Assembly (NCBI GenBank): GCA_963732795.1 | Contig: CAVTAV010000002.1 | Coordinates: 62,001 to 126,000, forward strand | Length of the DNA: 64,000 nt | Direction of reading: 5' to 3' | Origin: CAVTAV01 sp963732795 | Lineage (GTDB): Bacteria; Pseudomonadota; Alphaproteobacteria; CAVTAV01 | Shown here: positions 29,742 to 39,505 of the stretch, piece by piece | Layout of the letters: every line of letters starts with the position of its first letter | Position numbering within the stretch: the stretch's first letter is position 1 | Translations under genes and position numbers: made by a program | The notes under the pieces: generated by a model | The model's database searches: none | What the model saw: the letters and a program-made list of their open reading frames with translations, nothing else | Told to the model about the DNA's origin: nothing

Positions 29742-29827
29742 GGTTCTCCCCTTATCGGTTATGGATTTCCCCAAACGCCTTATAGAAGGAATAATCATCC
29801 AGCTTACGAATGGTCGCTTTCCCCTAA

Positions 29828-29880
29828 GGGAACGAAAAATTGTTGCCAGGGGAACAAACGATAGATGTAATCGGAATAAT
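29828..29880 (-). promoter_or_regulatory. Shared upstream element of the tandem receptors, copy 1
   Basis: Plus-strand GGGAACGAAAAATTGTT (29828-29844) and TCGGAATAAT (29871-29880) lie upstream of the first TonB receptor. Nearly the same two blocks lie at 33320-33350 upstream of the second. The spacing differs (26 against 4 bases). The rest of the 350-base gap (29742-30093) has no gene. It is probably a promoter or operator region shared by duplication. Confidence 0.45.
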
Positions 29881-30093
29881 AACACCAATTAAAGCGGCAA
29901 TAATGAACATAGAAATGATCGCATTAGGAGCAATTTCCCTACTCGCGAAATCGCTGAAAAACGGCTGAAGTCTGCGGCATTCGGTCCGGTTCGGTCCGGG
30001 CGGTCGAAGCGGGGCGTTCGATGCGTCTCGCGCGGGATTCTCACCGAGTCCGGAATCACGTCCCGGTCGGACCGCGACTCCGGTCCTCGAGGT

Positions 30094-30128
30094 AAAAAAA
30101 GAGGCCGTATCCGTTTCCGGATACGGCC
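30094..30128 (-). terminator. Rho-independent terminator of TonB receptor 2
   Basis: A perfect 11-bp stem GGCCGTATCCG / CGGATACGGCC with a TTTC loop, followed on the minus strand by seven T residues. It sits ~40 bases beyond the stop of the receptor gene at 30167. Confidence 0.85.
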
Positions 30129-30166
30129 CAATTTTGGCACGATTTGGCTTTGAGTTAGGTGGTCTC

Positions 30167-33100
30167 TTAGAAGTCGCCGCGGATACCGAAGCGGAAGCGG
30201 CGGCCCAGACGATCGTAATAGACCGGGCTGCCGTTCACCGGCGGATCGCGGTCGAACAGGTTGTTGACCGTCATGAACAACTGCATGTCGCTGTTGTTCC
30301 CCATGACGTCTTTGAACGTATAGGACAGGTTCAGACTGTAGATCTGATAGAACGGAACCGAGTTCGTGCTGTAGCTGTACGACATGTTCGGGGCGTAGTT
30401 TACATCGCCGGGCTCAATCCCCCGGTAGTCGTATTTGCCACTGCTGATATACCGCCCTTGGACCGTGCCGCTGAACCCGCCGGTGTTATAGGTGACGGAC
30501 AGGTTTCCGACCCAGTTCGGCGAGGACTGGAAGTCAGGCAGGAAGCGGCTGATGCCCGTCTCTCCGACGATGTTCCGCGACGGCACGTTCAGAGCGGTCG
30601 AGACCCACTGGCTGATCGTCTTGGTGGCCAGCAAACGGACATTGATGCTGTCCATATTCGCGAACTGGTGATTGTAGTTCATCGAGAAATCGATGCCCTT
30701 CACCTTATAACTCGCCGCGTTGTAGGACAGGTCGGTGATGGACTGAACCGTCCATGTTGACGGGTCCGCCAGAACGGTCGCCGGATTTCCATCGGTCGCC
30801 GGATCGTCGAACATGACCGAGCCGAGAGTCATCGAGCAAAGCGTGGGAGCCGCACCGGGCGTCTCGATGGCCTTGCAAGCGTTGATCAGGTCTTGGGTCT
30901 GGCCACCGGCCGGCGTGATGCCGTTCTTAAGCTTGATGTGATAGTAGTCGGTGGCAAACTGGAACCCGTCGAGGAAGCCGCCGGGCTGCAATACGACGCC
31001 CAGAGTGGATGTGTCGGATTTCTCAGGCTCGACCGCGGGATTGCCCTGCAGGATGATATCGCAGGGGTCCTCCCGGAATCCGGTACCGCAATAGCCGAAC
31101 GTACCGCCCGCATGGAGCACCTGTCCGTAATAGAGTTCACGGAAGTTGCCCGCGCGGGAGTCACGTGATTGGCTGCCCCGGACGCGCAGCCAGCTCGTCA
31201 CGTCCCACACACCACTTAGCTTCCATGTGGTCAGGCCGTGCCCCGCGGTCGCGAAGTTCGGACCCTGTCCGACGTTGTGGTAATGCGAATAGCGGACCGC
31301 GCCATCGAACTCGAGTTTTTGGGCGAAAGGTACGTCCTTCAAAACGGGCACATTCAACTCGCCATAGACCTCGTAGATGCCCACTTTGCCGCGGAACGAG
31401 TCGCCATACTGAATGAAGTAGTCGGTCGCAGGAGCGCCGGACTTATTGAGGTTCTTGATGTTCTCCCAATGATATTCACCACCGACGGCGGCGCCGACGG
31501 GACCAGCACCGAAGCCCTTGAACAGATCGCCTGTCAGGTTCGCCGCAGCAACCGTCTGATTGACGTACTCGTTCTCCTGCAGATAGCCGAAGCCGTAATC
31601 GTGTTGGGCCTGGGTCAGGGGTTGGGTGCCGAACGGATCAATCGGCGTGCAGCCGGCCGCGTTGGGATCCGCCGAGCCGTCACGAGTGGAGCGGCATACC
31701 GGGTCGGCTGTGGTGTCGACGCCCAAGCCCGGATTGGTCGGATCGATGTACGGGAACACGGCATCAAGCGCGAGATTCAGGGAGTCCAGATGCGGATTGT
31801 CCGCGACATACTGGATGCGCTTGGTGTGGCCGTGCGTAACGTACGCATCCCATGTCCAGGACGAGTCACCGATACTGCCGTTAAGGTCGCCGACCACGCT
31901 CCACACAGTGGTGTCGAAGGTCGAGTATGAGTTGACCTGGCTCGTCCAGTCTTTGTTCAGGAAGCTGAAGAAGCCAACGGACGACGCCAGACCTGGATTC
32001 TGCATGACATAGGCATTGTCGGCGGTGACCGGAACGAAAACCGAGGTGAAAGCCTGACTGTTGTTCCGCGTGTGGACTTTGCCGTATTCGCCGTCGAGCG
32101 ACAAATTGATGTCGTCCGTGATGTCGTAGTCGAAGTGACCGTGGAAGACATGGCGATTTGTCGCGCCGATCAGGTTGGTAAAGGTGTTGGTCGGTAAGCC
32201 ATCACCTCCAACGGCGCCGCCGCCGACGCTCGTACTCGGCGTCCCGTCCGCGCGTGTGCCAAGGGCAAAGGGAACCACGCCGGTACCGTCGGCCGTGGCC
32301 TGCACCGGGCTGGCGGGCCCGAAACCTGCAGACCCATTGTCCCACAGTACACCATTATAGCTAATCCCGTTGAAGTGAAGATTACTAACGAGACTGTAGT
32401 TCGGCAGGTTCGGGTTGTACGGCGTATAGGTCTGGCCCTGCGTGACGCCACCATTGGCGTTGCTAATATAACCGTAGTTCTGGGCGCACCAGCTGCGCAC
32501 GGTCTGACAGCCGACCGCATCCTGCTTCTGGTATTCGCCGGCGATAACCAGATGGCCACGACCGTCGAACAATTGAGTGCCCGCGGCGGCGCCGATGTGG
32601 TAGCTGTCGCCGTCGCCATGGCCCGTGACGCCGTAGTCGGCCTGGACCTTGGCGCCCTGAAGCGTCTTGTTCAGGATAACGTTGTTGACGCCCGAGATTG
32701 CGCCGGATCCGTATGCCGCTGAGGCGCCGCCGGTCACGACGTCCATGCGCTGGAGGATGATCGACGGAATGAAATTCAGGTCGACGCTGTCGCCCTGATT
32801 GGTCGGCACGTGGCGGCGACCGTCGATCAGGGTCAGAGTGCGCGAGCCGAAATACGGGTTGATACCGCGCAAGTCGGCGATGGTCGATCCGGCGAAGAAG
32901 TTGGAGTTGCCGGTTGCTTGCGGGGTGAAGGTCGAGACGTTCGACGGCAGCTGCGTCATGGCGTCGCCGAGATTCACGATGCCGAGATTCTGCAGGTACT
33001 GATCGTCGACGACGGTGGTCGGGTTGGGCGTCTCGAAATCGGTCGTGCGCTTAATGCGCGACCCGGTGATGACGATCTCGCCGACCGCCGAACTCGACTG

Positions 33101-33232
33101 ACTGTTCGCGGCATGCGCTGCCGGCCCTGTTGTGACGTTGTAGCCGGTCGCAAGCGCGAGCGCGCTGGCCGTCAGAAAAAGGCGTTTCAGGTTTTTGGAC
33201 GAGTTAAAGGCATGTGCCCGACTGTGGGACAT
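30167..33232 (-). CDS. TonB-dependent outer membrane receptor (paralogue 2)
   Basis: 1021 residues, collinear and highly similar to the receptor at 26658: same signal region (FLTASALALATGYNVTTG), plug (EIVITGSRIKRTTDFETPNP, SRTLTLIDGRRHVPTNQGD, GGASAAYGSGAISGVNN) and C-terminal FRFGIRGDF. AAGGAGGAG precedes ATG 33232. The two differ mainly in the extracellular-loop regions of the barrel, so they may take up related but different ligands. The stems of their terminators and a short upstream motif are shared too, pointing to tandem duplication of a whole transcription unit. No TonB-ExbBD genes are in the window. Confidence 0.92.
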   Translation of the reverse strand: MSHSRAHAFNSSKNLKRLFLTASALALATGYNVTTGPAAHAANSQSSSAVGEIVITGSRIKRTTDFETPNPTTVVDDQYLQNLGIVNLGDAMTQLPSNVSTFTPQATGNSNFFAGSTIADLRGINPYFGSRTLTLIDGRRHVPTNQGDSVDLNFIPSIILQRMDVVTGGASAAYGSGAISGVNNVILNKTLQGAKVQADYGVTGHGDGDSYHIGAAAGTQLFDGRGHLVIAGEYQKQDAVGCQTVRSWCAQNYGYISNANGGVTQGQTYTPYNPNLPNYSLVSNLHFNGISYNGVLWDNGSAGFGPASPVQATADGTGVVPFALGTRADGTPSTSVGGGAVGGDGLPTNTFTNLIGATNRHVFHGHFDYDITDDINLSLDGEYGKVHTRNNSQAFTSVFVPVTADNAYVMQNPGLASSVGFFSFLNKDWTSQVNSYSTFDTTVWSVVGDLNGSIGDSSWTWDAYVTHGHTKRIQYVADNPHLDSLNLALDAVFPYIDPTNPGLGVDTTADPVCRSTRDGSADPNAAGCTPIDPFGTQPLTQAQHDYGFGYLQENEYVNQTVAAANLTGDLFKGFGAGPVGAAVGGEYHWENIKNLNKSGAPATDYFIQYGDSFRGKVGIYEVYGELNVPVLKDVPFAQKLEFDGAVRYSHYHNVGQGPNFATAGHGLTTWKLSGVWDVTSWLRVRGSQSRDSRAGNFRELYYGQVLHAGGTFGYCGTGFREDPCDIILQGNPAVEPEKSDTSTLGVVLQPGGFLDGFQFATDYYHIKLKNGITPAGGQTQDLINACKAIETPGAAPTLCSMTLGSVMFDDPATDGNPATVLADPSTWTVQSITDLSYNAASYKVKGIDFSMNYNHQFANMDSINVRLLATKTISQWVSTALNVPSRNIVGETGISRFLPDFQSSPNWVGNLSVTYNTGGFSGTVQGRYISSGKYDYRGIEPGDVNYAPNMSYSYSTNSVPFYQIYSLNLSYTFKDVMGNNSDMQLFMTVNNLFDRDPPVNGSPVYYDRLGRRFRFGIRGDF

Positions 33233-33319
33233 AGTCTCCTCCTTATGAGTTATAAATTGACTCCAAGTCGTACCGACGCCGGATGATCCCGCAGGTCGGG
33301 ACCGGGTGCTTGTCTATAG

Positions 33320-33350
33320 GGGAAGGAAAGATTGTTCAAGTCGGAATAAT
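33320..33350 (-). promoter_or_regulatory. Shared upstream element of the tandem receptors, copy 2
   Basis: GGGAAGGAAAGATTGTT (33320-33336) then TCGGAATAAT (33341-33350) on the plus strand, in AT-rich DNA about 90-120 bases upstream of the receptor start. See the first copy at 29828-29880. Confidence 0.45.
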
Positions 33351-33503
33351 CTCATATAGAATCGTAAAAAATGCATCGATAGCTAGAACTATCATCTCTC
33401 ATGGAGCACGCGGGGATGTGAGAAGGCCCCCGAGCGTCCCATCTCGCGTTCGATATGGCTGGGAACAGCGCAAGCCCTGTAGCGAGAGCGGTCTCCCGGA
33501 CAC

Positions 33504-33535
33504 GAAAAAAAATCGGCGGACCTGAAGGCCCGCCG
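33504..33535 (-). terminator. Rho-independent terminator of the AraC-type gene
   Basis: The stem CGGCGGACC / GGCCCGCCG (one wobble or mismatch) with a TGAA loop is followed on the minus strand by eight or nine T residues (plus-strand A-run 33505-33512). It lies ~40 bases after the stop of the regulator gene. Confidence 0.8.
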
Positions 33536-33573
33536 GACAAATCGATCGACGAGAGCGTCGTCTACAAGGTCAC

Positions 33574-34542
33574 CTAGGACGCCGCCTGGCAGGTCTGGAA
33601 ATGGCGGACGCGGTATTCCTTGGGCGTCATGCCGAAATGGTCGCGGAACGACCGCGTGAAATGGGGCGCGCCGTTGAAGCCCCATCCGAAGGCGATCTCG
33701 GTGATCGTCCGGCTGCGCGACAGGCTGCTGCGCATCTCGCGGGCGCATTCCTCGAGCCGCCGCCGCAGGATGTAGCTCGAGACGGACTCGTTGTCCTTGG
33801 CGAAGATCATGCGGAGATAGCGCGGCGAGATTTTGAAGGCGTCGGCGACCGCGCCGGCGCTCAACTCCGGGTCGCGGAGCTGGGTCTCGATGAACCGCTT
33901 GATCCGGATGCGCCGCGTGTTGGCGATGGCGGACCCCTCGGCATCGGAATGGTGGTTGAGGGCATAAGACGTCACCAGGACGTCCATGAAGTGCTTGGCG
34001 ATGACCGCGCCGGTGTCGTCGGGCACGCCCTCCTCGATCTGCTCCCAGATGCTGCGCAGCATCGACGAGACCATCCGGCCGAAGCCGTATTGGCCCGGCA
34101 TATGAAGGCCGCAAAGCTGCTCCGGATAGGGGATGAGCGATTTCAGCAGCGTGTCCGGGATCGCCAGGATCATGGATTCGGTCGGCTCGGTGATCCAAGA
34201 CTGGGACGGGCAGGTATTGTCCATCAGCACGAAGTCGTTCTCTTCGAGCTCGATCTCGCGGCCGTAGTGATTGAACAGCACATGGCCGTTCGCCACCATG
34301 TTCACCGAGAACCGCCGGCGGGTTATCTTCGAGACATCCTCTTCGGTGCAGCGAACTTGCGCCGGCGTCGAGCAGACTCGGGCAAACCCCGTCGGTCCCA
34401 AGGCTTCGTACTCCGCCTTGGCTTCGAAACTCTCTAAATTTGCCGGTTCAACCCCCAGCGGCGTAAACAGCAAACGGTTTATGTCGGTCCAATAAGATAC
34501 CTTGGCTGACCGCGGCACCGCCGCCGTCGAAATCACTTTCAA
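33574..34542 (-). CDS. AraC family transcriptional regulator
   Basis: 322 residues. The N-terminal ~180 residues match the AraC-binding-like (FeaR/NdhR-type) sensor domain: VSYWTDINRLLFTPLGVEP and FVLMDNTCPSQSWITEP. The C-terminal AraC helix-turn-helix pair is present: LSAGAVADAFKISPRYLRMI and ITEIAFGWGFNGAPHFTRSF with the family ending FGMTPKEYR. It should bind a small effector and activate transcription. It is divergent from the first PQQ dehydrogenase gene across 441 bases and lies next to the tandem receptors, so these are its probable targets (inference). Confidence 0.9.
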   Translation of the reverse strand: MKVISTAAVPRSAKVSYWTDINRLLFTPLGVEPANLESFEAKAEYEALGPTGFARVCSTPAQVRCTEEDVSKITRRRFSVNMVANGHVLFNHYGREIELEENDFVLMDNTCPSQSWITEPTESMILAIPDTLLKSLIPYPEQLCGLHMPGQYGFGRMVSSMLRSIWEQIEEGVPDDTGAVIAKHFMDVLVTSYALNHHSDAEGSAIANTRRIRIKRFIETQLRDPELSAGAVADAFKISPRYLRMIFAKDNESVSSYILRRRLEECAREMRSSLSRSRTITEIAFGWGFNGAPHFTRSFRDHFGMTPKEYRVRHFQTCQAAS

Positions 34543-34983
34543 AGTCGTCCCTCCCCCTGAGACTTTGAACGTACACTCAACAGGTCAAATATACATTATT
34601 TCATTAGAAAATCACAATACGCGCAGCGTTGTTGACTTGTCACGCCAAGCGCTGCCCCCGGCCTCGCGTATCACTGGAAATTCCATGTCTTTTGCGGGCT
34701 TTCGAGATGTGTGGACGGCCATCGGGAAGGCGGCGAGCCGCCCGTAACAAAGGGATAAAGTCGGTGCCGCTTCCCGTCTCGCGCCCCCATCCGCGCGATC
34801 CGGCGCGGGGCAGGGACTCGCGATGAGTGTTGACGTGACAATTTAATTGCAAGGCCATTTTGGCGTGGTTATGGTACGCCACGAACAATCGGCAAAAACA
34901 GCCGGATTCGCCTGATTCTTTACCTCTCGGCGAGTCCCATCCAAACGGCTCCGGGGTCGACGATTTTCTAGGGGGACAATCGA
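34543..34983. promoter_or_regulatory. Divergent control region between AraC-type and PQQ dehydrogenase genes
   Basis: 441 bases without a gene. On the minus strand TTGTGA (plus 34612-34617), an 18-base gap and TATATT (plus 34588-34593) make a good candidate promoter for the regulator. On the plus strand TTGCAA-17-TATGGT (about 34848-34887) is a weak candidate for the dehydrogenase. GTTGACTT at 34631-34638 is the complement of AAGTCAAC, part of a decamer found twice at 41833 and 42207. Confidence 0.45.
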
Positions 34984-37126
34984 ATGCGTTCATTGGTGAA
35001 ACCGGTCTTTCTGACGGCCGTCGCGGCCGCGCTCGCGCTTGGTTACGTCGCGAACACCGCGTCGGCGGCCGACGATATGGCGATCAAGAAAGCGCCCGCC
35101 TTCAAGGCGAAGCAGCTGACGTCGCTGCCGACCGATCAGTGGATCACCAATGGCGGCACAATCGCCAATCAGCGCTATTCGCCGCTCACGCAGATCAACA
35201 AGGACAATGTCGCCCAGCTCAAGGCGGTCTGGACTAGTCATATGGGCTCCGGCAAGGACTTCGGGGATGCCGGCGAGGCTCAGAATCCTCGAATATCAGG
35301 GCGTTATCTATGTCGTGAACGGCGCCGACGACACCTTCGCGATGGATGTCGAGACCGGCAAGATCCTTTGGGACTATCGGCCGCATGTCGACCCGGGGGC
35401 CGGCAGTCCGATCGGCAAGGCCAGCCGCGGCGTCGCTCTCGGTGACGGTAAGGTCTTTGTCGGTCAGCTCGACGCCAAGGTCGTCGCGCTCGATCAGAAG
35501 ACCGGCAAGGTGGTCTGGGAGAACCAGGCCGCGGATTGGCACAAGGGCTTCGCGATTACCGCCGCTCCCTTGTACTACAACGGCATGGTGATCACCGGCT
35601 TCAACGGTGGCGAAATGGGCACGCGCGGCCGCTTGGTCGCGCTCAACGCCAAGACCGGCAAGCTGGTCTGGACCTTCTACACCGTCCCCGGTCCCGGCGA
35701 GGTCGGCCACGACACCTGGCCGCAGGATACCGACGCCTGGATGCGCGGCGGCGCGCCGGTGTGGCAGACGCCGGCGGTCGATCCCGAGCTCGGCCTAATC
35801 TATTTCTCGACCGGCAATCCCGGCCCGGACCTCAATGGCAGCGTCCGGGCCGGCGACAATCTCTTCGCCAACTCGATCGTCGCGATCGACGCCAAGACCG
35901 GTAAGTACCGCTGGCATTTCCAGCAGGTTCATCACGACATCTGGGATTATGATTCGCCGAACCCGATCATCCTCTATGACGCGATGTATAACGGGAAGAT
36001 GCGCAAGGCCCTGGTCGAGGTCTCCAAGACCGGCTGGGCCTATATCCTGGACCGCACCAACGGCAAGCCGATCCTCGGCATCCCGGAAAAGCCGGTGGCG
36101 CAGGAGCCGCGCCAGCATACCGCGGCGACCCAGCCGTTCCCGATCGGCGATCCGATCGTGCCGCACCACATCGACATTCTGCCGGAAGGCGCGCCGCTGA
36201 TCCCCGGCACGCATCGGATCCCGAACGACGGCAAGATCTTCACGCCGTTCTGGACCGATACGATCATGGTCAAGCCGTCGACCAATGGCGGCGCGAACTG
36301 GCCGCCGAGCTCCTACAATCCGAACACGCACATGCTCTATGTCTGCGGTACCGACCGGATCAGCACGTTCCATGTCCAGGCGCCTCTGGCCACGCCGAAG
36401 GAAGGCGCAGTCTATATGGGCGGTCGGTTCGGCCAGGCCGAGGCCAGCGACCGGGGCATTTTCGCGGCGGTGGATGTCCTCACCAATCGATTGGTCTGGC
36501 GGCAATCCTGGCGCGAGATCTGCTATAGCGGCTCGATCGTAACCGCCGGCGGCGTCCTGTTCGTCGGCCGCGCCGACGGCCGGCTGACCGCGCTCGACGA
36601 GTTGAATGGCGCCAAGCTCTGGGAGTTCAAGACCGACGCCGGCGTCAACACCGCCGCGACCACCTTCGAGTGGAAGGGCGAGCAATATGTCGTCGTCCAT
36701 GCCGGCGGCGGCGTCTTTGCCAACGGCAAGCGCGGCGACACGGTCTGGGCGTTTTCGCTTCATGGCAAGATCGGGCCGGTCAAGGAACCCGCTCCGCCGA
36801 ACCGCTTCGGAAACGCGTTTAATCGCGGAGCCGGCCGACCCGGAGGTGCGGCGGCAGCTCCGGCGGCGGTTGCGCCCGGCAAGGCCGATCTCGGCAACGG
36901 CAAGAAGGTCTACAACAGCGCTTGCCAGGCCTGTCACGGCGCCGATGGCGGCGGCGGCCATGGCGGCGGTCCGAGCCTGATCGGGGGCCTCACGGCCGAC
37001 GTGATTTCCGAGACCGCCTCGACCGGCAAGAACAAGAACATGCCTTCCTTCGTGGGCACCTTGTCGCCGGCCGATCTCCGCGACGTGGCGGGCTACATCA
37101 CCGAGACATTGGCCAAGGCGAAATAG
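34984..37126 (+). CDS. PQQ-dependent quinohemoprotein dehydrogenase 1 (frameshifted)
   Basis: About 713 residues after repair of one extra base near 35280 (EAQ then ILEYQGVIYVV). There is a signal peptide ending ASAADD, an eight-bladed PQQ propeller (TNGGTIANQRYSPLTQIN, repeated AxDxKTGKxxW blades), a Gly/Ala/Pro linker, and a C-terminal cytochrome c domain (CQACHGADGGG, axial Met in NMPSF). The catalytic Asp is in HHDIWDYDSPNP (D321, with D323 two residues on); the metal-ligand Glu is kept in GGEMGTRG. The adjacent-cysteine pair normal for the family is missing. It oxidises alcohols or aldehydes in the periplasm and passes electrons to the heme. Divergent from the AraC-type regulator. Confidence 0.9.
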
Positions 37127-37149
37127 TAGGGAGCCATTTATCCCCCTTG

Positions 37150-37322
37150 TCGTCATTCCCGCGAAGGCGGGAATCCAGAGTCTGTCTGCGGCACTGCCTT
37201 TAGGTCCCCGCCTGCGCGGGGACGACGGCCCAAGCTGTCATGCGCGGACTTGATCCGCGTATCCACGTCTTAGGCCGTAAGGAAAGGCGTGGATGGCCGG
37301 GGCGAGCCCGGCCATGACGGGT
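37150..37322. repeat. Cluster of dispersed palindromic repeats
   Basis: At least three hairpin units lie in a row between convergent dehydrogenase genes: GTCATTCCCGCGAAGGCGGG (37152 on), GTCCCCGCCTGCGCGGGGAC (37204 on) and GGCCGGGGCGAGCCCGGCC (37294 on). These belong to the widespread alphaproteobacterial family also seen at 10577, 15711 and 51097. No coding sequence. Probable transcription end region for both neighbours. Confidence 0.75.
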
Positions 37323-37337
37323 ATGGCAGTACGAGCG

Positions 37338-39440
37338 CTACTTCTTCGCTTCCGCCCTCAGCTTGGCGTTGAGCTCCAGCACATACCCGGCCAAATCCTT
37401 CAGGTCTCCGGCCGAGTAGAGGTCGCCGAAGGCCGGCATCTTGTTGCGCCCGTTGCGCACGAGTTGGAAGATGAGCCGCTCGTTGAGCACGTCGACGATC
37501 GGCGCACCGCCATGGACGCTGCCCTTGCCGTCCTCGCCGTGGCAGGACGCGCAGGTCTCGGTGAAGAGCTTCTTGCCGTGCTCGAGATTGGCCGGGCGTG
37601 TCGGCGGGATCATCGGCGGGCCATGCGGCGTGTTTGCCGCGGTATCCGCCGATCCGCGCGGCAGCGGGCCCATCGTTCCCTTGAGCGAGAACAGCCAGAC
37701 GCCGTCATTGTGCTTGGTCCGGGCCGACACCGTGCCGCCCGCGAACACGACGAGATACTGGGTGCCCTTATACATGAAGGTCGAGGCGGGCGCGTTGATG
37801 CCGCCGTCGGTCTGGAAGTCCCATAGGGCTCTGCCGTCGTCGCTGCTGAGCGCGGTCATGCGGCCGTCGTTCCGGCCGACGAAGACGATCCCGGACCCGG
37901 TTGCGATCGACGGGTTGTAGCAGACGTCCGTCCATTGCTGATGCCAGACGATCTTGTTCGTGGTCAGATCGATGGCCGAGAAGATGCCGCGATCCGCACC
38001 GCCGCCGAACGGCCGAAGCACCTGGCCGCCGGCAAAGGATCCCTTGCCGGGAACAGGCAGGTTCTCCGGCGGGTTGGACTTGCCGCCCCAGAAGGCGTCC
38101 GTCGCGCAGACGAACATCCGGTTGGTCCGGGGATCATAGGAGCTGGGTGGCCAGTTGACGGCGCCCTGCGGCGCCCAGAAGGCGATCTGCTTGGAGTCGT
38201 AAGGCGTGTAGATCTTGCCGTTGTTGATCAGCGGAAAGCCTTCGGGCGGAATGTCGATCGATTGGGGCACCAGGGCGTCGCCGACCGGGATGGGCTGGGT
38301 CGGGGAGGTCTTGGCCTCCTTGCTCTGCATCACCTTCTTTTCCTTGATGCCCACCAGCGGCTTTCCGTTGGTGCGGTCGAGGATATAAATCCAGCCGGTC
38401 TTGCCCGCCTCGGCGATGCCCTTGCGCATACGCCCGTGATATTTGTAGTCGAACAGGATCACCGGATTGGTGGCGTCGAAGTCCCAGATGTCGTGATGGA
38501 CCTGCTGGAAGTACCACTTCATCTTCCCCGTCTTGACATCCAGCGCCATGATGGAATCGGTGTAGAGATTGTCGCCGGGCCGCGGATTGCCCATCAGCGT
38601 CGGGCCGGGGTTCGCGGTCACGAAATAGACCATGCCGAGATCGGGATCGACGGCCGGCGTCTGCCATACTGCCGCGCCGCCGTATTTCCAGAGATCGGTG
38701 CCCTTGGGCCAGCTCTCGGAGCCCGGTTCGCCGGGGGCGGGAACGGTGTAGTGCCGCCAGATGAGCTTGCCGGTCTTGGCGTCGAACGCATCGACATGGC
38801 CGCGGACGCCGAGGTCGCTGCCGGAATAGCCGGTAATGACCATGCCGTCGTAATACAAGGGCGCGCTGGTGATGGAATAGCCCTTGGCCGGGTCCTCGGC
38901 CTGGATTTCCCAGACGACCTTGCCGGTCTTCTGATCGAGCGCGGTGAGCTTGGCGTCGAGGCGGCCGACGAAGATCTTGCCGTCGCCCATGCCGACGCCG
39001 CGGCCGGACCAACCGCAGCACGGCCGGGCGATGGAGGCGTCGATATCGGGCTTGTAGGTCCAGAGAATCTTGCCGGTCTCGACGCTGATCGCGAAGACGT
39101 CGATCTCGCCGGTCTCGACATAGATCACGCCGTCATAGGCGAGGATCTGACCCTGGTTTCCGTCGCGCGGATTCTTGCCCGAGCCGTCGAGGGACGTGCG
39201 CCAGACCGCCTTCAGGTCGGCGACGTTCGCCTGAGTGATCTGGGTCAGCGGGGAATAGCGCTGGTTATAGATATTGCCGCCGTTGGTGTACCAGCCGTCG
39301 GTCGGCGGCGCCACGAGCTGCTTGCCTGTGAACGCGGGCGACGGCGTGATGTCCTGGGCCGCGGCTGTGCCGGCTAGGCCGGCAAGCGTCACGCCGAGGG
39401 CCGCGGCGAGATGCCGGATGACGGATCGCGGTGCGTGCAT
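37338..39440 (-). CDS. PQQ-dependent quinohemoprotein dehydrogenase 2
   Basis: 700 residues: signal peptide ending TAAAQDI, PQQ propeller, and C-terminal cytochrome c (CASCHGEDGKG, axial Met in NKMPAFG). The vicinal cysteines that form the unusual eight-membered disulfide are present in ARPCCGWSGRG. The catalytic Asp is D320 in HHDIWDFDATNP, with D322 two residues later. Where the family usually has the metal-ligand Glu, this protein has Asp (SGSDLGVRG). GAGG precedes the ATG. It follows dehydrogenase 3 on the same strand after 65 bases, so the two form an operon. It should be a periplasmic alcohol or polyol oxidiser; the substrate is unknown. Confidence 0.92.
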   Translation of the reverse strand: MHAPRSVIRHLAAALGVTLAGLAGTAAAQDITPSPAFTGKQLVAPPTDGWYTNGGNIYNQRYSPLTQITQANVADLKAVWRTSLDGSGKNPRDGNQGQILAYDGVIYVETGEIDVFAISVETGKILWTYKPDIDASIARPCCGWSGRGVGMGDGKIFVGRLDAKLTALDQKTGKVVWEIQAEDPAKGYSITSAPLYYDGMVITGYSGSDLGVRGHVDAFDAKTGKLIWRHYTVPAPGEPGSESWPKGTDLWKYGGAAVWQTPAVDPDLGMVYFVTANPGPTLMGNPRPGDNLYTDSIMALDVKTGKMKWYFQQVHHDIWDFDATNPVILFDYKYHGRMRKGIAEAGKTGWIYILDRTNGKPLVGIKEKKVMQSKEAKTSPTQPIPVGDALVPQSIDIPPEGFPLINNGKIYTPYDSKQIAFWAPQGAVNWPPSSYDPRTNRMFVCATDAFWGGKSNPPENLPVPGKGSFAGGQVLRPFGGGADRGIFSAIDLTTNKIVWHQQWTDVCYNPSIATGSGIVFVGRNDGRMTALSSDDGRALWDFQTDGGINAPASTFMYKGTQYLVVFAGGTVSARTKHNDGVWLFSLKGTMGPLPRGSADTAANTPHGPPMIPPTRPANLEHGKKLFTETCASCHGEDGKGSVHGGAPIVDVLNERLIFQLVRNGRNKMPAFGDLYSAGDLKDLAGYVLELNAKLRAEAKK

Positions 39441-39505
39441 GGAAGCCTCGTCATTACGAAGAGCGAGGCTGCAAGGCGTCGGGGTCGTCGGCGCCCTTAG
39501 GCCTC

